Assembly (NCBI GenBank): GCA_000432655.1
Contig: HF986335.1
Span: 60,918-65,958, forward strand
Direction: 5' to 3'
Origin: Bacteroides sp. CAG:1060
GTDB lineage: Bacteria > Bacteroidota > Bacteroidia > Bacteroidales > UBA932
Length of the DNA stretch: 5,041 bases
Positions 1 through 5,041 of the stretch are shown in pieces. A model generated the notes under the pieces. It saw only the letters and a program-made list of their open reading frames with translations. It was not told the origin of the DNA and ran no database searches. Numbering within the stretch: position 1 is the stretch's first letter; each line of letters opens with the position of its first letter. A program made the position numbers and the translations under genes.

Positions 1-1559
1 ATGACCACGATGTGTCCGGTGATGCTTCTTCCAAGGTGTCCGAGTTGCTTGCCGCTACTCAAGGCAAGAGTTTTAGGACCCTTCTTTCGAAGCATGAGGC
101 GGCTTATCATGAGCAGTATGATCGGGTGCACCTGACGCTTGATGCCGGGAAGAATTCAGACCTTCCTACCGACAAGCGGCTTGCTGCATTTGCAGGAAGT
201 GACGATATGGCCATGGTTGCTCTCATGTACAATTACGGAAGATATCTTCTGATAAGTTCTTCCCAGCCGGGAGGTCAGCCTGCCAACCTGCAGGGTGTAT
301 GGAATAAGGAGGTCATGGCCCCATGGGACAGCAAATACACCATCAATATCAATGCTGAGATGAATTACTGGCCGGCAGAAGTGGCCGGTCTGTATGAATC
401 AGAGGAGCCGTTTTTCTCCATGATAAAGGATTTGAGTGAGACTGGCGCCGTGACTGCCCGTGAGATGTACGGATGCAGGGGGTGGCTGGCTCATCACAAT
501 ACGGATATATGGCGTATAGCCGGACCGGTGGATGGCTCTGACTGGGGAATGTTTCCAAATGGAGGAGCCTGGCTCACCACTCATATATGGGAGCACTATC
601 TCTATACGCTGGACAAGGACTTCCTGAAGAAATGGTATCCTGTATTGAAAGGGGCCTCAGAGTTCTGCATGGATTACCTGCAGCCATATCAGGGATATCT
701 TGTAATGGTGCCGTCAGTAAGTCCGGAACACGGCCCTATGGGTAAAAGCAATCCGCTTACTGCCGGGTGTACCATGGATAACCAGATTGTTCGGGATGTA
801 TTTACCAGCGTAATAAGGGCTTCTGAAATTCTTGACGTGGACGGTTCTTATAGGGACAGCCTTTCTGTCGCTATGTCCAAACTGCCTCCTATGAAGGTCG
901 GCCGCTTCGGACAGCTTCAGGAGTGGATGCAGGATGCTGATGATCCTGACGACAAACATCGTCATGTATCGCATCTGTACGGGCTTTATCCGTCCAATCA
1001 GATAAATGCCTTCGATACTCCTGAGCTTTTCAATGCCTCCAAGGTGACTCTTGAGCAGAGAGGGGATATGGCTACCGGCTGGAGTCTTGGATGGAAAATC
1101 AATTTCTGGGCAAGGCTTCTGGACGGGAACCATGCATTCAAGATCATTTCTGATATGCTTACGCTCCTTCCCGCTGATGCACCTATGTGGGGCCCGGGCA
1201 GAAGCGATGGACGTACTTATCCGAATCTGTTCGATGCACATCCGCCTTTCCAGATAGACGGCAACTTCGGTGCTGCTGCCGGTATTGCTGAAATGCTGAT
1301 TCAGAGCCATGACGGGACGCTCTTTATTTTGCCTGCGCTGCCTGATGCATGGGTGAACGGCGAATTCAAGGGTTTCAGAGCCCGCGGACAGCATGTTGTG
1401 GACTGCAAATGGGAGAATGGCAGCATAGTATCTTTGAAAATCAGCGGTCCGGAGTGCAAGGTCCGTTCTTTCCAGAAGCTTAAGGTGCACGGTCTTACCG
1501 GCGAGCGCACTGTCACATGTGCCGATGGAAGGACTGTTTATGAATATAACTGGAAGTAA
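1..1559 (+). CDS. GH95 alpha-L-fucosidase / alpha-L-galactosidase, 5'-truncated by the window edge
   Basis: This enzyme hydrolyses terminal alpha-L-fucosyl or alpha-L-galactosyl residues from glycans with inversion. Members in Bacteroidales are usually exported. The frame is open from base 3, so the GTG at 12 is only an internal codon. About 519 residues are visible against roughly 800 for the family, so the N-terminal beta-sandwich and any signal peptide lie off the left edge. Counting from the GTG at 12, the (alpha/alpha)6 catalytic region carries [15 protein letters not shown] at 95-109 and then [12 protein letters not shown] from 110. Comparison with Bifidobacterium AfcA suggests N112 and N114 hold the water nucleophile. 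E239 in [10 protein letters not shown] would be the general acid, and D416 in [11 protein letters not shown] also matches an active-site residue. Residues from about 432 form the C-terminal beta domain, starting near TLFILPALP. Stop TAA is at 1557-1559. All visible catalytic residues are present, so it is probably active. T110 bears on specificity (see findings). Family assignment is firm; the substrate is inferred. Confidence 0.93.
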   Translation, partial: DHDVSGDASSKVSELLAATQGKSFRTLLSKHEAAYHEQYDRVHLTLDAGKNSDLPTDKRLAAFAGSDDMAMVALMYNYGRYLLISSSQPGGQPANLQGVWNKEVMAPWDSKYTININAEMNYWPAEVAGLYESEEPFFSMIKDLSETGAVTAREMYGCRGWLAHHNTDIWRIAGPVDGSDWGMFPNGGAWLTTHIWEHYLYTLDKDFLKKWYPVLKGASEFCMDYLQPYQGYLVMVPSVSPEHGPMGKSNPLTAGCTMDNQIVRDVFTSVIRASEILDVDGSYRDSLSVAMSKLPPMKVGRFGQLQEWMQDADDPDDKHRHVSHLYGLYPSNQINAFDTPELFNASKVTLEQRGDMATGWSLGWKINFWARLLDGNHAFKIISDMLTLLPADAPMWGPGRSDGRTYPNLFDAHPPFQIDGNFGAAAGIAEMLIQSHDGTLFILPALPDAWVNGEFKGFRARGQHVVDCKWENGSIVSLKISGPECKVRSFQKLKVHGLTGERTVTCADGRTVYEYNWK

Positions 1560-1560
1560 T

Positions 1561-1591
1561 TTTGTTTTATTCAAAAGAATGTCTATATTTG
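1561..1591 (+). promoter_or_regulatory. Bacteroides-type promoter for the reverse rubrerythrin gene
   Basis: TTTG at 1561-1564 (-33 element) and TATATTTG at 1584-1591 (-7 element, consensus TAnnTTTG) are separated by exactly 19 bases. Both elements match the consensus fully. Transcription should start about 6-8 bases downstream, giving an A-rich leader of roughly 30 bases before the ATG at 1630. The promoter begins two bases after the GH95 stop codon, so the rubrerythrin gene has its own promoter. No terminator separates it from GH95, so read-through is also possible. Confidence 0.8.
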
Positions 1592-1629
1592 CATGTAAGT
1601 TTGAAAAATTAAAAATTAAAAAGAACGCT

Positions 1630-2178
1630 ATGCATAAGAAATTCAGATGTTTAGTTTGCGGTTACGTATATGAAGGAGAGAATCCTCCAGCAGAGTGCCC
1701 GCAGTGTCATGCCAAGTCAGACAAATTTGTAGAGATTAAGGAAGACGTGCTCAACTGGGCTTGTGAGCATCATCTTGGAGATGGAAAGGTGGATGATCCT
1801 GAGATTATGCAGGGACTTCACGACCATTTCAACGGTGAGTGCACGGAAGTGGGAATGTACCTCGCCATGAGTCGTCAGGCTGAGCGCGAGGGATATCCTG
1901 AGATTGCGGAGGCTTTCAAGCGTTATGCTTTTGAGGAAGCCGAGCACGCAGCCAAGTTCGCGGAACTTCTTGGGGAAGTGGTATGGGATACCAAGACCAA
2001 TGTCAAGAAGCGTGCGGAAGCGGAGTGCGGAGCTTGCGAAGGCAAGCTTGCGATAGCTACACGTGCCAAAAAGCTCGGCTTTGACGCCATTCACGATACC
2101 GTTCATGAGATGGCTAAGGACGAGGCTCGTCACGGTGCCGGATTCCAGGGTCTCTATAAGAGGTTCTTCGAGAAATAG
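1630..2178 (+). CDS. Reverse rubrerythrin (rubredoxin-diiron peroxidase)
   Basis: This is a 182-residue cytoplasmic non-heme iron protein. The family reduces hydrogen peroxide to water, and oxygen in some members, using electrons from NAD(P)H-linked reductases; it is often annotated as NADH peroxidase. The N-terminal rubredoxin module has the iron ligands C7, C10 ([10 protein letters not shown]) and C23, C26 (CPQC). The four-helix ferritin-like domain follows at about 55-180. Its probable diiron ligands are E70 (NGECTEVG), E103 and H106 (EEAEH), E160 (VHEMAKDE), and E165 and H168 (EARH). E137 may fill the remaining position. Rubredoxin-first order defines the 'reverse' class. An in-frame start at 1519 would add 37 unrelated residues and overlap GH95. 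ATG 1630 is preferred because the rubredoxin motif begins at once and a consensus promoter lies just upstream. There is no Shine-Dalgarno; the leader is A-rich. A hairpin terminator follows the stop. Confidence 0.94.
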   Translation: MHKKFRCLVCGYVYEGENPPAECPQCHAKSDKFVEIKEDVLNWACEHHLGDGKVDDPEIMQGLHDHFNGECTEVGMYLAMSRQAEREGYPEIAEAFKRYAFEEAEHAAKFAELLGEVVWDTKTNVKKRAEAECGACEGKLAIATRAKKLGFDAIHDTVHEMAKDEARHGAGFQGLYKRFFEK

Positions 2179-2197
2179 CAGTTTCGCTTGAATAATG

Positions 2198-2230
2198 AAG
2201 CCCGGGGTCGTTTTAAGTGACTCCGGGCTT
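2198..2230. terminator. Hairpin terminator between convergent genes
   Basis: The arm AAGCCCGGGGTC (2198-2209) pairs with GACTCCGGGCTT (2219-2230) over 12 positions. The only imperfection is one G-T wobble, and the loop is 9 bases. On the + strand the stem is followed by TATTTGGCTTTG, a modest U-rich tail, 19 bases after the rubrerythrin stop. On the - strand it lies 25 bases beyond the stop of the beta-barrel gene and is followed by CATTATTC. It probably ends the + unit and may also serve the - unit, though the tail on that side is weaker. Confidence 0.8.
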
Positions 2231-2255
2231 TATTTGGCTTTGTCGGTTCTGTAAC

Positions 2256-2861
2256 TTAGAAAAGAAGGGCAAGCCCGACTTGCAGTGTGTTGATTTTGGA
2301 GGAGATATTCTCGCTCCTTACTGTGTTGAGCATTCCGATTGTGTATCCAACGTTGATTCTCAACGATTTGGCAATATCGACACCGAGTCCGAAGCCCAAT
2401 CCTGCATTGAAATGTTTTTCCCCTTCGTTGCCGGAGAAGTTATTGCCGGAACGGGAATTCTCTTTGTCACTCATGGCATTGGATGATGCCAGTCCTATGA
2501 TAAACTGCGGTCCGGCATAGGCGAAAACGTCCAGAGATTCGCTGATTTCGAGGCTGTATCTGACATTTATCGGGAAGGTGAGCTCGTGTCTGTAATAATC
2601 CCCTTCGTTCTTGCCTCCCGGAATTACAGTGCGGCCCGTGATATATGAATAATATATACCCGGAGCGATGCGTACTCCGTATCCGATATAATATCCGGCA
2701 TCCAGTCCGGCATAGAAACCGTTGAGCGTATAGGAATTTGATGTGCCTTCAAAGCTAATCTTGTTGGTGCGGTTGAGGTATCCGGCACCTATGCTGAATT
2801 GTGCGTTTGCTCCGAGAGCAGCGGCAAAAAGGACAGTTAGTGTTATAAAAAACTTTTTCAT
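2256..2861 (-). CDS. Small outer-membrane beta-barrel protein (porin family)
   Basis: This 201-residue protein is exported and probably inserted in the outer membrane. Residues 1-20 are a clear signal peptide: MKK, then a hydrophobic core, with cleavage after GANA before Q21. The mature part is rich in Gly, Tyr and alternating hydrophobic residues. About eight amphipathic strands can be proposed, near 21-29, 48-58, 63-72, 91-103, 110-123, 150-162, 166-177 and 190-201. The last strand ends in Leu-Leu-Phe, a typical beta-barrel C-terminus. The longest loop, about 125-149, is Ser/Asn/Gly/Glu-rich and probably extracellular. Size and pattern fit the Bacteroidota 'outer membrane beta-barrel domain' families (PF13568/PF13505-like) with an eight-stranded OmpX/OmpA-type barrel. 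The exact role, such as pore, adhesin or structural protein, cannot be told. It is monocistronic with its own promoter. ATG at 2861 is chosen because it begins the signal peptide. Confidence 0.85.
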   Translation of the reverse strand: MKKFFITLTVLFAAALGANAQFSIGAGYLNRTNKISFEGTSNSYTLNGFYAGLDAGYYIGYGVRIAPGIYYSYITGRTVIPGGKNEGDYYRHELTFPINVRYSLEISESLDVFAYAGPQFIIGLASSNAMSDKENSRSGNNFSGNEGEKHFNAGLGFGLGVDIAKSLRINVGYTIGMLNTVRSENISSKINTLQVGLALLF

Positions 2862-2908
2862 TATGGTAAATTTCTATGAAAAAAATGTTTCGTATGGTTT
2901 TTGAACCG

Positions 2909-2939
2909 TAAAGATAAGCATTTCATTTGGTTTGTCAAT
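2909..2939 (-). promoter_or_regulatory. Bacteroides-type promoter for the beta-barrel gene
   Basis: Read on the - strand, ATTG (2939-2936) lies 19 bases before TATCTTTA (2916-2909). The -7 element matches seven of eight positions of TAnnTTTG, with A for the final G. The -33 element matches three of four. The predicted start near 2902 gives a leader of about 40 bases to the ATG at 2861, with no Shine-Dalgarno. Spacing and position support it although neither box is perfect. Confidence 0.6.
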
Positions 2940-2977
2940 ATGTCAGTTTTGCATATGTGTTGGACACGGGTCTGAAA

Positions 2978-3009
2978 TTTGTCAGAATGACTCGAAATTG
3001 TTACTTTTG
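2978..3009 (+). promoter_or_regulatory. Bacteroides-type promoter for mgsA and the DUF389 gene
   Basis: TTTG at 2978-2981 and TACTTTTG at 3002-3009 match the -33 and -7 consensus elements fully, with a 20-base spacer. Transcription should start near 3016, leaving a short AT-rich leader of about 22 bases before the mgsA ATG at 3038. The spacer contains the small inverted repeat GTCA-GAA-TGAC at 2981-2991. The promoter diverges from the beta-barrel promoter, with 38 bases between the two -33 elements. Confidence 0.75.
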
Positions 3010-3037
3010 ACGCGGATTTAATAGTATTATATAGTAT

Positions 3038-3499
3038 ATGGTAAAGAACATTGCTTTGGTGGCTCATGATTCCCGTAAGGCTGAGCTTTTGAGTTGGGTG
3101 AAATTCAATGCCGGAGTGTTGAAAGGGTGCAATCTCTTCTGTACCGGCACTACTGGACGTCTGGTGAAGGAAACTCTGTCGAAAGTGCTTGAGGCAGACG
3201 AGTTTCCTGATGTTGAATGTCTTTTGAGCGGTCCTCTGGGCGGTGATTTTGAGATTGGTGCCATGATTGCCGAGGGGAAAATAGACATGCTGGTATTTTT
3301 CTGTGACAACCTCATCATGCAGGGGCACCAGAACGACGTAATGGGACTTGTGCGCCTAGCATCTCTCTACAATATTCCGTTCGCAACCAACAGAAGTACG
3401 GCGGATTTCATCATCACCTCTCCTCTTTTTGCAAGTGCTGAGTACAATCGCATCATTCCGGCCTGCATAGAGTCGTACAAGAACAGAAATCTCAAATAA
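3038..3499 (+). CDS. mgsA: Methylglyoxal synthase
   Basis: This cytoplasmic enzyme converts dihydroxyacetone phosphate to methylglyoxal plus phosphate, opening the glycolytic bypass that relieves sugar-phosphate build-up. The protein has 153 residues; the E. coli enzyme has 152. Recognisable blocks are IALVAHD (5-11, with H10 and D11), the phosphate-binding CTGTTG (35-40), and LSGPLGGD (63-70), where D70 matches the catalytic Asp71 of E. coli. VFFCD (86-90) is followed by H97 and D100, matching Asp91, His98 and Asp101. IPFATNRSTADFIITSP (113-129) is also typical. The catalytic set is complete, so it should be active. The E. coli FFWD segment reads FFCD here. The start at 3038 gives the expected N-terminus and lies 28 bases after the -7 element. 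The DUF389 gene begins 6 bases after the stop, so the two are probably co-transcribed. Confidence 0.96.
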   Translation: MVKNIALVAHDSRKAELLSWVKFNAGVLKGCNLFCTGTTGRLVKETLSKVLEADEFPDVECLLSGPLGGDFEIGAMIAEGKIDMLVFFCDNLIMQGHQNDVMGLVRLASLYNIPFATNRSTADFIITSPLFASAEYNRIIPACIESYKNRNLK

Positions 3500-3505
3500 A
3501 AGTCA

Positions 3506-4864
3506 ATGCCTGGAAATTTCTGGAATTCCTTAAAATCCGATATCAAGGCTATTACCAATATTTCGGATCATATCGATACTGACGCCGCTGCCCGAAGCAT
3601 TCGCAGCAATGTGGCGTTCAGGGGGCCGAATGTGTGGATTCTTGCATTCTCCATTATCATAGCATCTGTCGGACTGAATGTAAATTCGACTGCCGTGATT
3701 ATCGGTGCCATGCTTATCTCTCCTCTCATGGGGCCTATTATCGGTATAGGACTGGGACTTGGCGTGAATGATACAAAATTGATTCGGGTAGGTCTGAAGA
3801 ACCTTCTGGTGATGGTGGGTATCAGTCTCATGGCGTCATTTCTGTATTTCCTGCTGACTCCGCTCAAGCTGGCCAACCCTACCGAGTTGCTGTCAAGAAC
3901 CAATCCGACCATCTATGACGTCATTATTGCACTGTTTGGCGGCGCGGCCGGACTTCTGGAAATCTCTCGCAAGGAGAAGGGAACCGTGCTGTCCGGTGTT
4001 GCCATCGCCACCGCACTTATGCCGCCGCTTTGCACCGCGGGATATGGTCTTGCAAGCGGGCACATAAGCTATTTCTTCGGGGCGTTGATGCTCTTTATCA
4101 TCAACGGGGTATTCATTATCATTGCGACATATCTGATGTCCAAGATTCTTGGATTCCCGGAGTATGAGTTCCTGGATGCGAAGCAGGCCCGCAGGACAAG
4201 GTCTTTGGTTACTCTGGTATTCGTGCTCGTGACAATCCCAAGTATCCTGTCGGCCATTACCATGATACGGAGCAACAAATTCGCCCAGGATGCCGAGCGG
4301 TTCGTGTCAGAAAACAGAATGCTTGACAACGGATACATCTATGATTATGACATAGATACGCATAAGGGAGGAAAGATATCCTTATATATCGCCGGGAATA
4401 TGCTTGATGAAAATGAGAAGTCAAGACTGAGGCTCTCGGCGAAGGACCATGGAATTGACCCTGAGCGTGTGGAGTTCTATGCCCACCAGATAGCACCTAA
4501 CGAGAATGGCTCGGCCGACAAACTCGTACGGGATATCTACGCAAGGACCGACTCGGAAATAGGCAAGCGTGATGCGCAGATCAGAATGCTTGAAATGGAG
4601 CTTTCCAAATACAAGCAGAAAGAGATTCCTTATACGCAGATATCACGTGAGATTGTAAGCCAATATCCTCAGGTCAAGGAAATATACATATCCCGCGGCG
4701 CAGATGTCACGACTGACAGTCTATATTCCAAGGATTGCATTCTCGTGGTGGCAAAGACGCAGCGTGCACTTGGCGATGAGGCGAAGCTCCGTATGACGGA
4801 GTTCCTTAAGGCCCGGCTCAATGATACTACTGTAGTTGTGATAAACGCTTTGGATAAGAAATAA
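3506..4864 (+). CDS. DUF389 (TIGR00341-type) multi-pass membrane protein with a long C-terminal soluble region
   Basis: This is a 452-residue inner-membrane protein of unknown function. The membrane core holds the DUF389 signature STAVIIGAMLISPLMGPIIG (61-80) and a second conserved block, SGVAIATALMPPL (163-175). Hydrophobic segments lie near 42-58, 61-86, 96-118, 135-151, 159-181, 187-212 and 233-254. Basic clusters (30-39, 91-98, 155-158, 226-232) would be cytoplasmic by the positive-inside rule. Seven spans would then place residues 255-452 in the periplasm; this is inference. The C-terminal region has an alpha/beta unit (about 262-329), a charged heptad-like helix (about 345-373, with MLEMELSKYKQKE) and a second alpha/beta unit (about 378-449). 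The two units look related. ATG 3506 lies 6 bases after mgsA with no Shine-Dalgarno, and a strong hairpin follows the stop. Transport or signalling roles are both conceivable; neither is shown. Confidence 0.88.
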   Translation: MPGNFWNSLKSDIKAITNISDHIDTDAAARSIRSNVAFRGPNVWILAFSIIIASVGLNVNSTAVIIGAMLISPLMGPIIGIGLGLGVNDTKLIRVGLKNLLVMVGISLMASFLYFLLTPLKLANPTELLSRTNPTIYDVIIALFGGAAGLLEISRKEKGTVLSGVAIATALMPPLCTAGYGLASGHISYFFGALMLFIINGVFIIIATYLMSKILGFPEYEFLDAKQARRTRSLVTLVFVLVTIPSILSAITMIRSNKFAQDAERFVSENRMLDNGYIYDYDIDTHKGGKISLYIAGNMLDENEKSRLRLSAKDHGIDPERVEFYAHQIAPNENGSADKLVRDIYARTDSEIGKRDAQIRMLEMELSKYKQKEIPYTQISREIVSQYPQVKEIYISRGADVTTDSLYSKDCILVVAKTQRALGDEAKLRMTEFLKARLNDTTVVVINALDKK

Positions 4865-4880
4865 AGAAGGTCCAAATAGA

Positions 4881-4924
4881 CAATAAACCCCGAAAGCCCG
4901 ACAAAAGGCCTTCGGGGTTTATTG
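4881..4924. terminator. Strong symmetric (bidirectional) terminator
   Basis: CAATAAACCCCGAAAGCC (4881-4898) and GGCCTTCGGGGTTTATTG (4907-4924) form an 18-position stem with one A-C mismatch and an 8-base loop. The GC-rich core is flanked by A-rich sequence on the left and T-rich sequence on the right, so either transcript reads a GC stem followed by a GGGGTTTATTG-type U-rich stretch. It lies 16 bases after the DUF389 stop and 13 bases beyond the stop of the convergent GTPase gene, so it can end both transcription units. Confidence 0.9.
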
Positions 4925-4937
4925 AAGTCTTAGGGTT

Positions 4938-5041
4938 CTAATCGAGGCAGCGGTCCAGAGCTTCACATATTGCGTCTTTGTCCATGTGCTGTCCGATGAA
5001 TACGATTTTAATCATTCTGTCGCCGTATTCTTCGTCCCAGT
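4938..5041 (-). CDS. CobW/P47K-family GTP-binding protein, C-terminal end only
   Basis: Only the last 33 residues are in the window; the rest lies beyond the right edge. Reading leftward from 5039, the peptide runs WDEEYGDRMIKIVFIGQHMD (5039 down to 4980), then a helix ending ALDRCLD before TAG at 4940-4938. The W-D-x-x-x-G-D-R block, the hydrophobic strand IKIVFIGQ and the MDK-x-x-I-x-x-x-LD-x-CL helix are typical of the CobW C-terminal domain in G3E-family GTPases (YjiA/ZNG1-like). Such proteins are thought to deliver metals, mainly zinc, to client enzymes using GTP. The GTPase domain and any metal-binding CxCC motif are not visible, so the subfamily cannot be assigned. The gene converges on the DUF389 gene and shares its terminator. 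Confidence 0.8.
   Translation of the reverse strand, partial: WDEEYGDRMIKIVFIGQHMDKDAICEALDRCLD

Noticed and set aside
12..14. GTG at 12 as a true start for the glycosidase
   Set aside because: The frame is open to the left edge and the visible part lacks the N-terminal third of GH95, so the codon is internal.
369..390. TGGCCGG repeated within 15 bases
   Set aside because: It lies in conserved glycosidase codons (Trp-Pro-Ala-Glu-Val-Ala-Gly) and is explained by the protein sequence.
714..1574. A 286-codon open frame on the - strand inside the glycosidase gene
   Set aside because: It lies antisense to a well-conserved GH95 coding frame, has no recognisable domain and no promoter of the type seen elsewhere here; it is a coding shadow.
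1519..1629. A longer start for the rubrerythrin gene at 1519
   Set aside because: It would add 37 residues that overlap the GH95 end in another frame, upstream of the consensus promoter; the family N-terminus fits ATG 1630.
2217..2520. Two small + strand open frames opposite the beta-barrel gene
   Set aside because: Both are antisense to a gene with a clear signal peptide and barrel strands and have no domain; the first also overlaps the terminator hairpin.
3010..3037. A riboswitch or structured leader before mgsA
   Set aside because: The predicted leader is only about 22 bases and AT-rich, too short for a structured regulatory RNA.
2861..3328. A 155-codon open frame on the - strand antisense to mgsA that runs up to the beta-barrel start
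   Set aside because: It crosses both divergent promoters and opposes the highly conserved mgsA frame; the predicted peptide has no domain or composition suggesting a real protein.
1..3499. A metabolic link in which fucose released by GH95 feeds dihydroxyacetone phosphate to MgsA
   Set aside because: It is chemically plausible because L-fucose breakdown yields dihydroxyacetone phosphate, but the genes lie in separate transcription units with an opposite-strand gene between them, and GH95 may prefer L-galactose.

Overview
The window looks like chromosomal DNA from a Bacteroidota bacterium, probably of the order Bacteroidales. Three promoters fit the Bacteroides-type primary sigma consensus (TTTG, 19-21 bases, TAnnTTTG). 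Start codons lack Shine-Dalgarno sequences and sit behind AT-rich leaders. The gene set also fits a gut-type anaerobe: a GH95 glycosidase, a reverse rubrerythrin, a small outer-membrane beta-barrel and a CobW-type GTPase. The genus cannot be fixed from this sequence alone.

Layout. (1) 1-1559, +: the C-terminal two thirds of a GH95 alpha-L-fucosidase/alpha-L-galactosidase, cut by the left edge. (2) 1561-2178, +: a promoter starting two bases after that stop codon, then a reverse rubrerythrin (N-terminal rubredoxin, C-terminal diiron domain). (3) 2198-2230: a hairpin terminator between convergent genes. (4) 2256-2861, -: a small outer-membrane beta-barrel protein. (5) 2862-3037: a divergent promoter region. 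(6) 3038-4864, +: a probable two-gene operon of methylglyoxal synthase (mgsA) and a DUF389 polytopic membrane protein, 6 bases apart. (7) 4881-4924: a strong symmetric terminator. (8) 4938-5041, -: the last 33 residues of a CobW/P47K-type GTPase, cut by the right edge.

How the genes relate. Most are separate transcription units: glycan hydrolysis, peroxide detoxification, envelope, central-carbon overflow and probable metal handling. The only close functional coupling the layout supports is mgsA with the DUF389 gene. MgsA makes a toxic electrophile from dihydroxyacetone phosphate, and its partner is an uncharacterised membrane protein with a C-terminal part that looks duplicated and may be periplasmic. 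This pair is the best candidate here for undescribed biology.

I see no rRNA, tRNA, CRISPR array, insertion sequence, phage gene or recognisable defence system. The only non-coding stretch over 100 bases is 2862-3037, which holds the divergent promoters.
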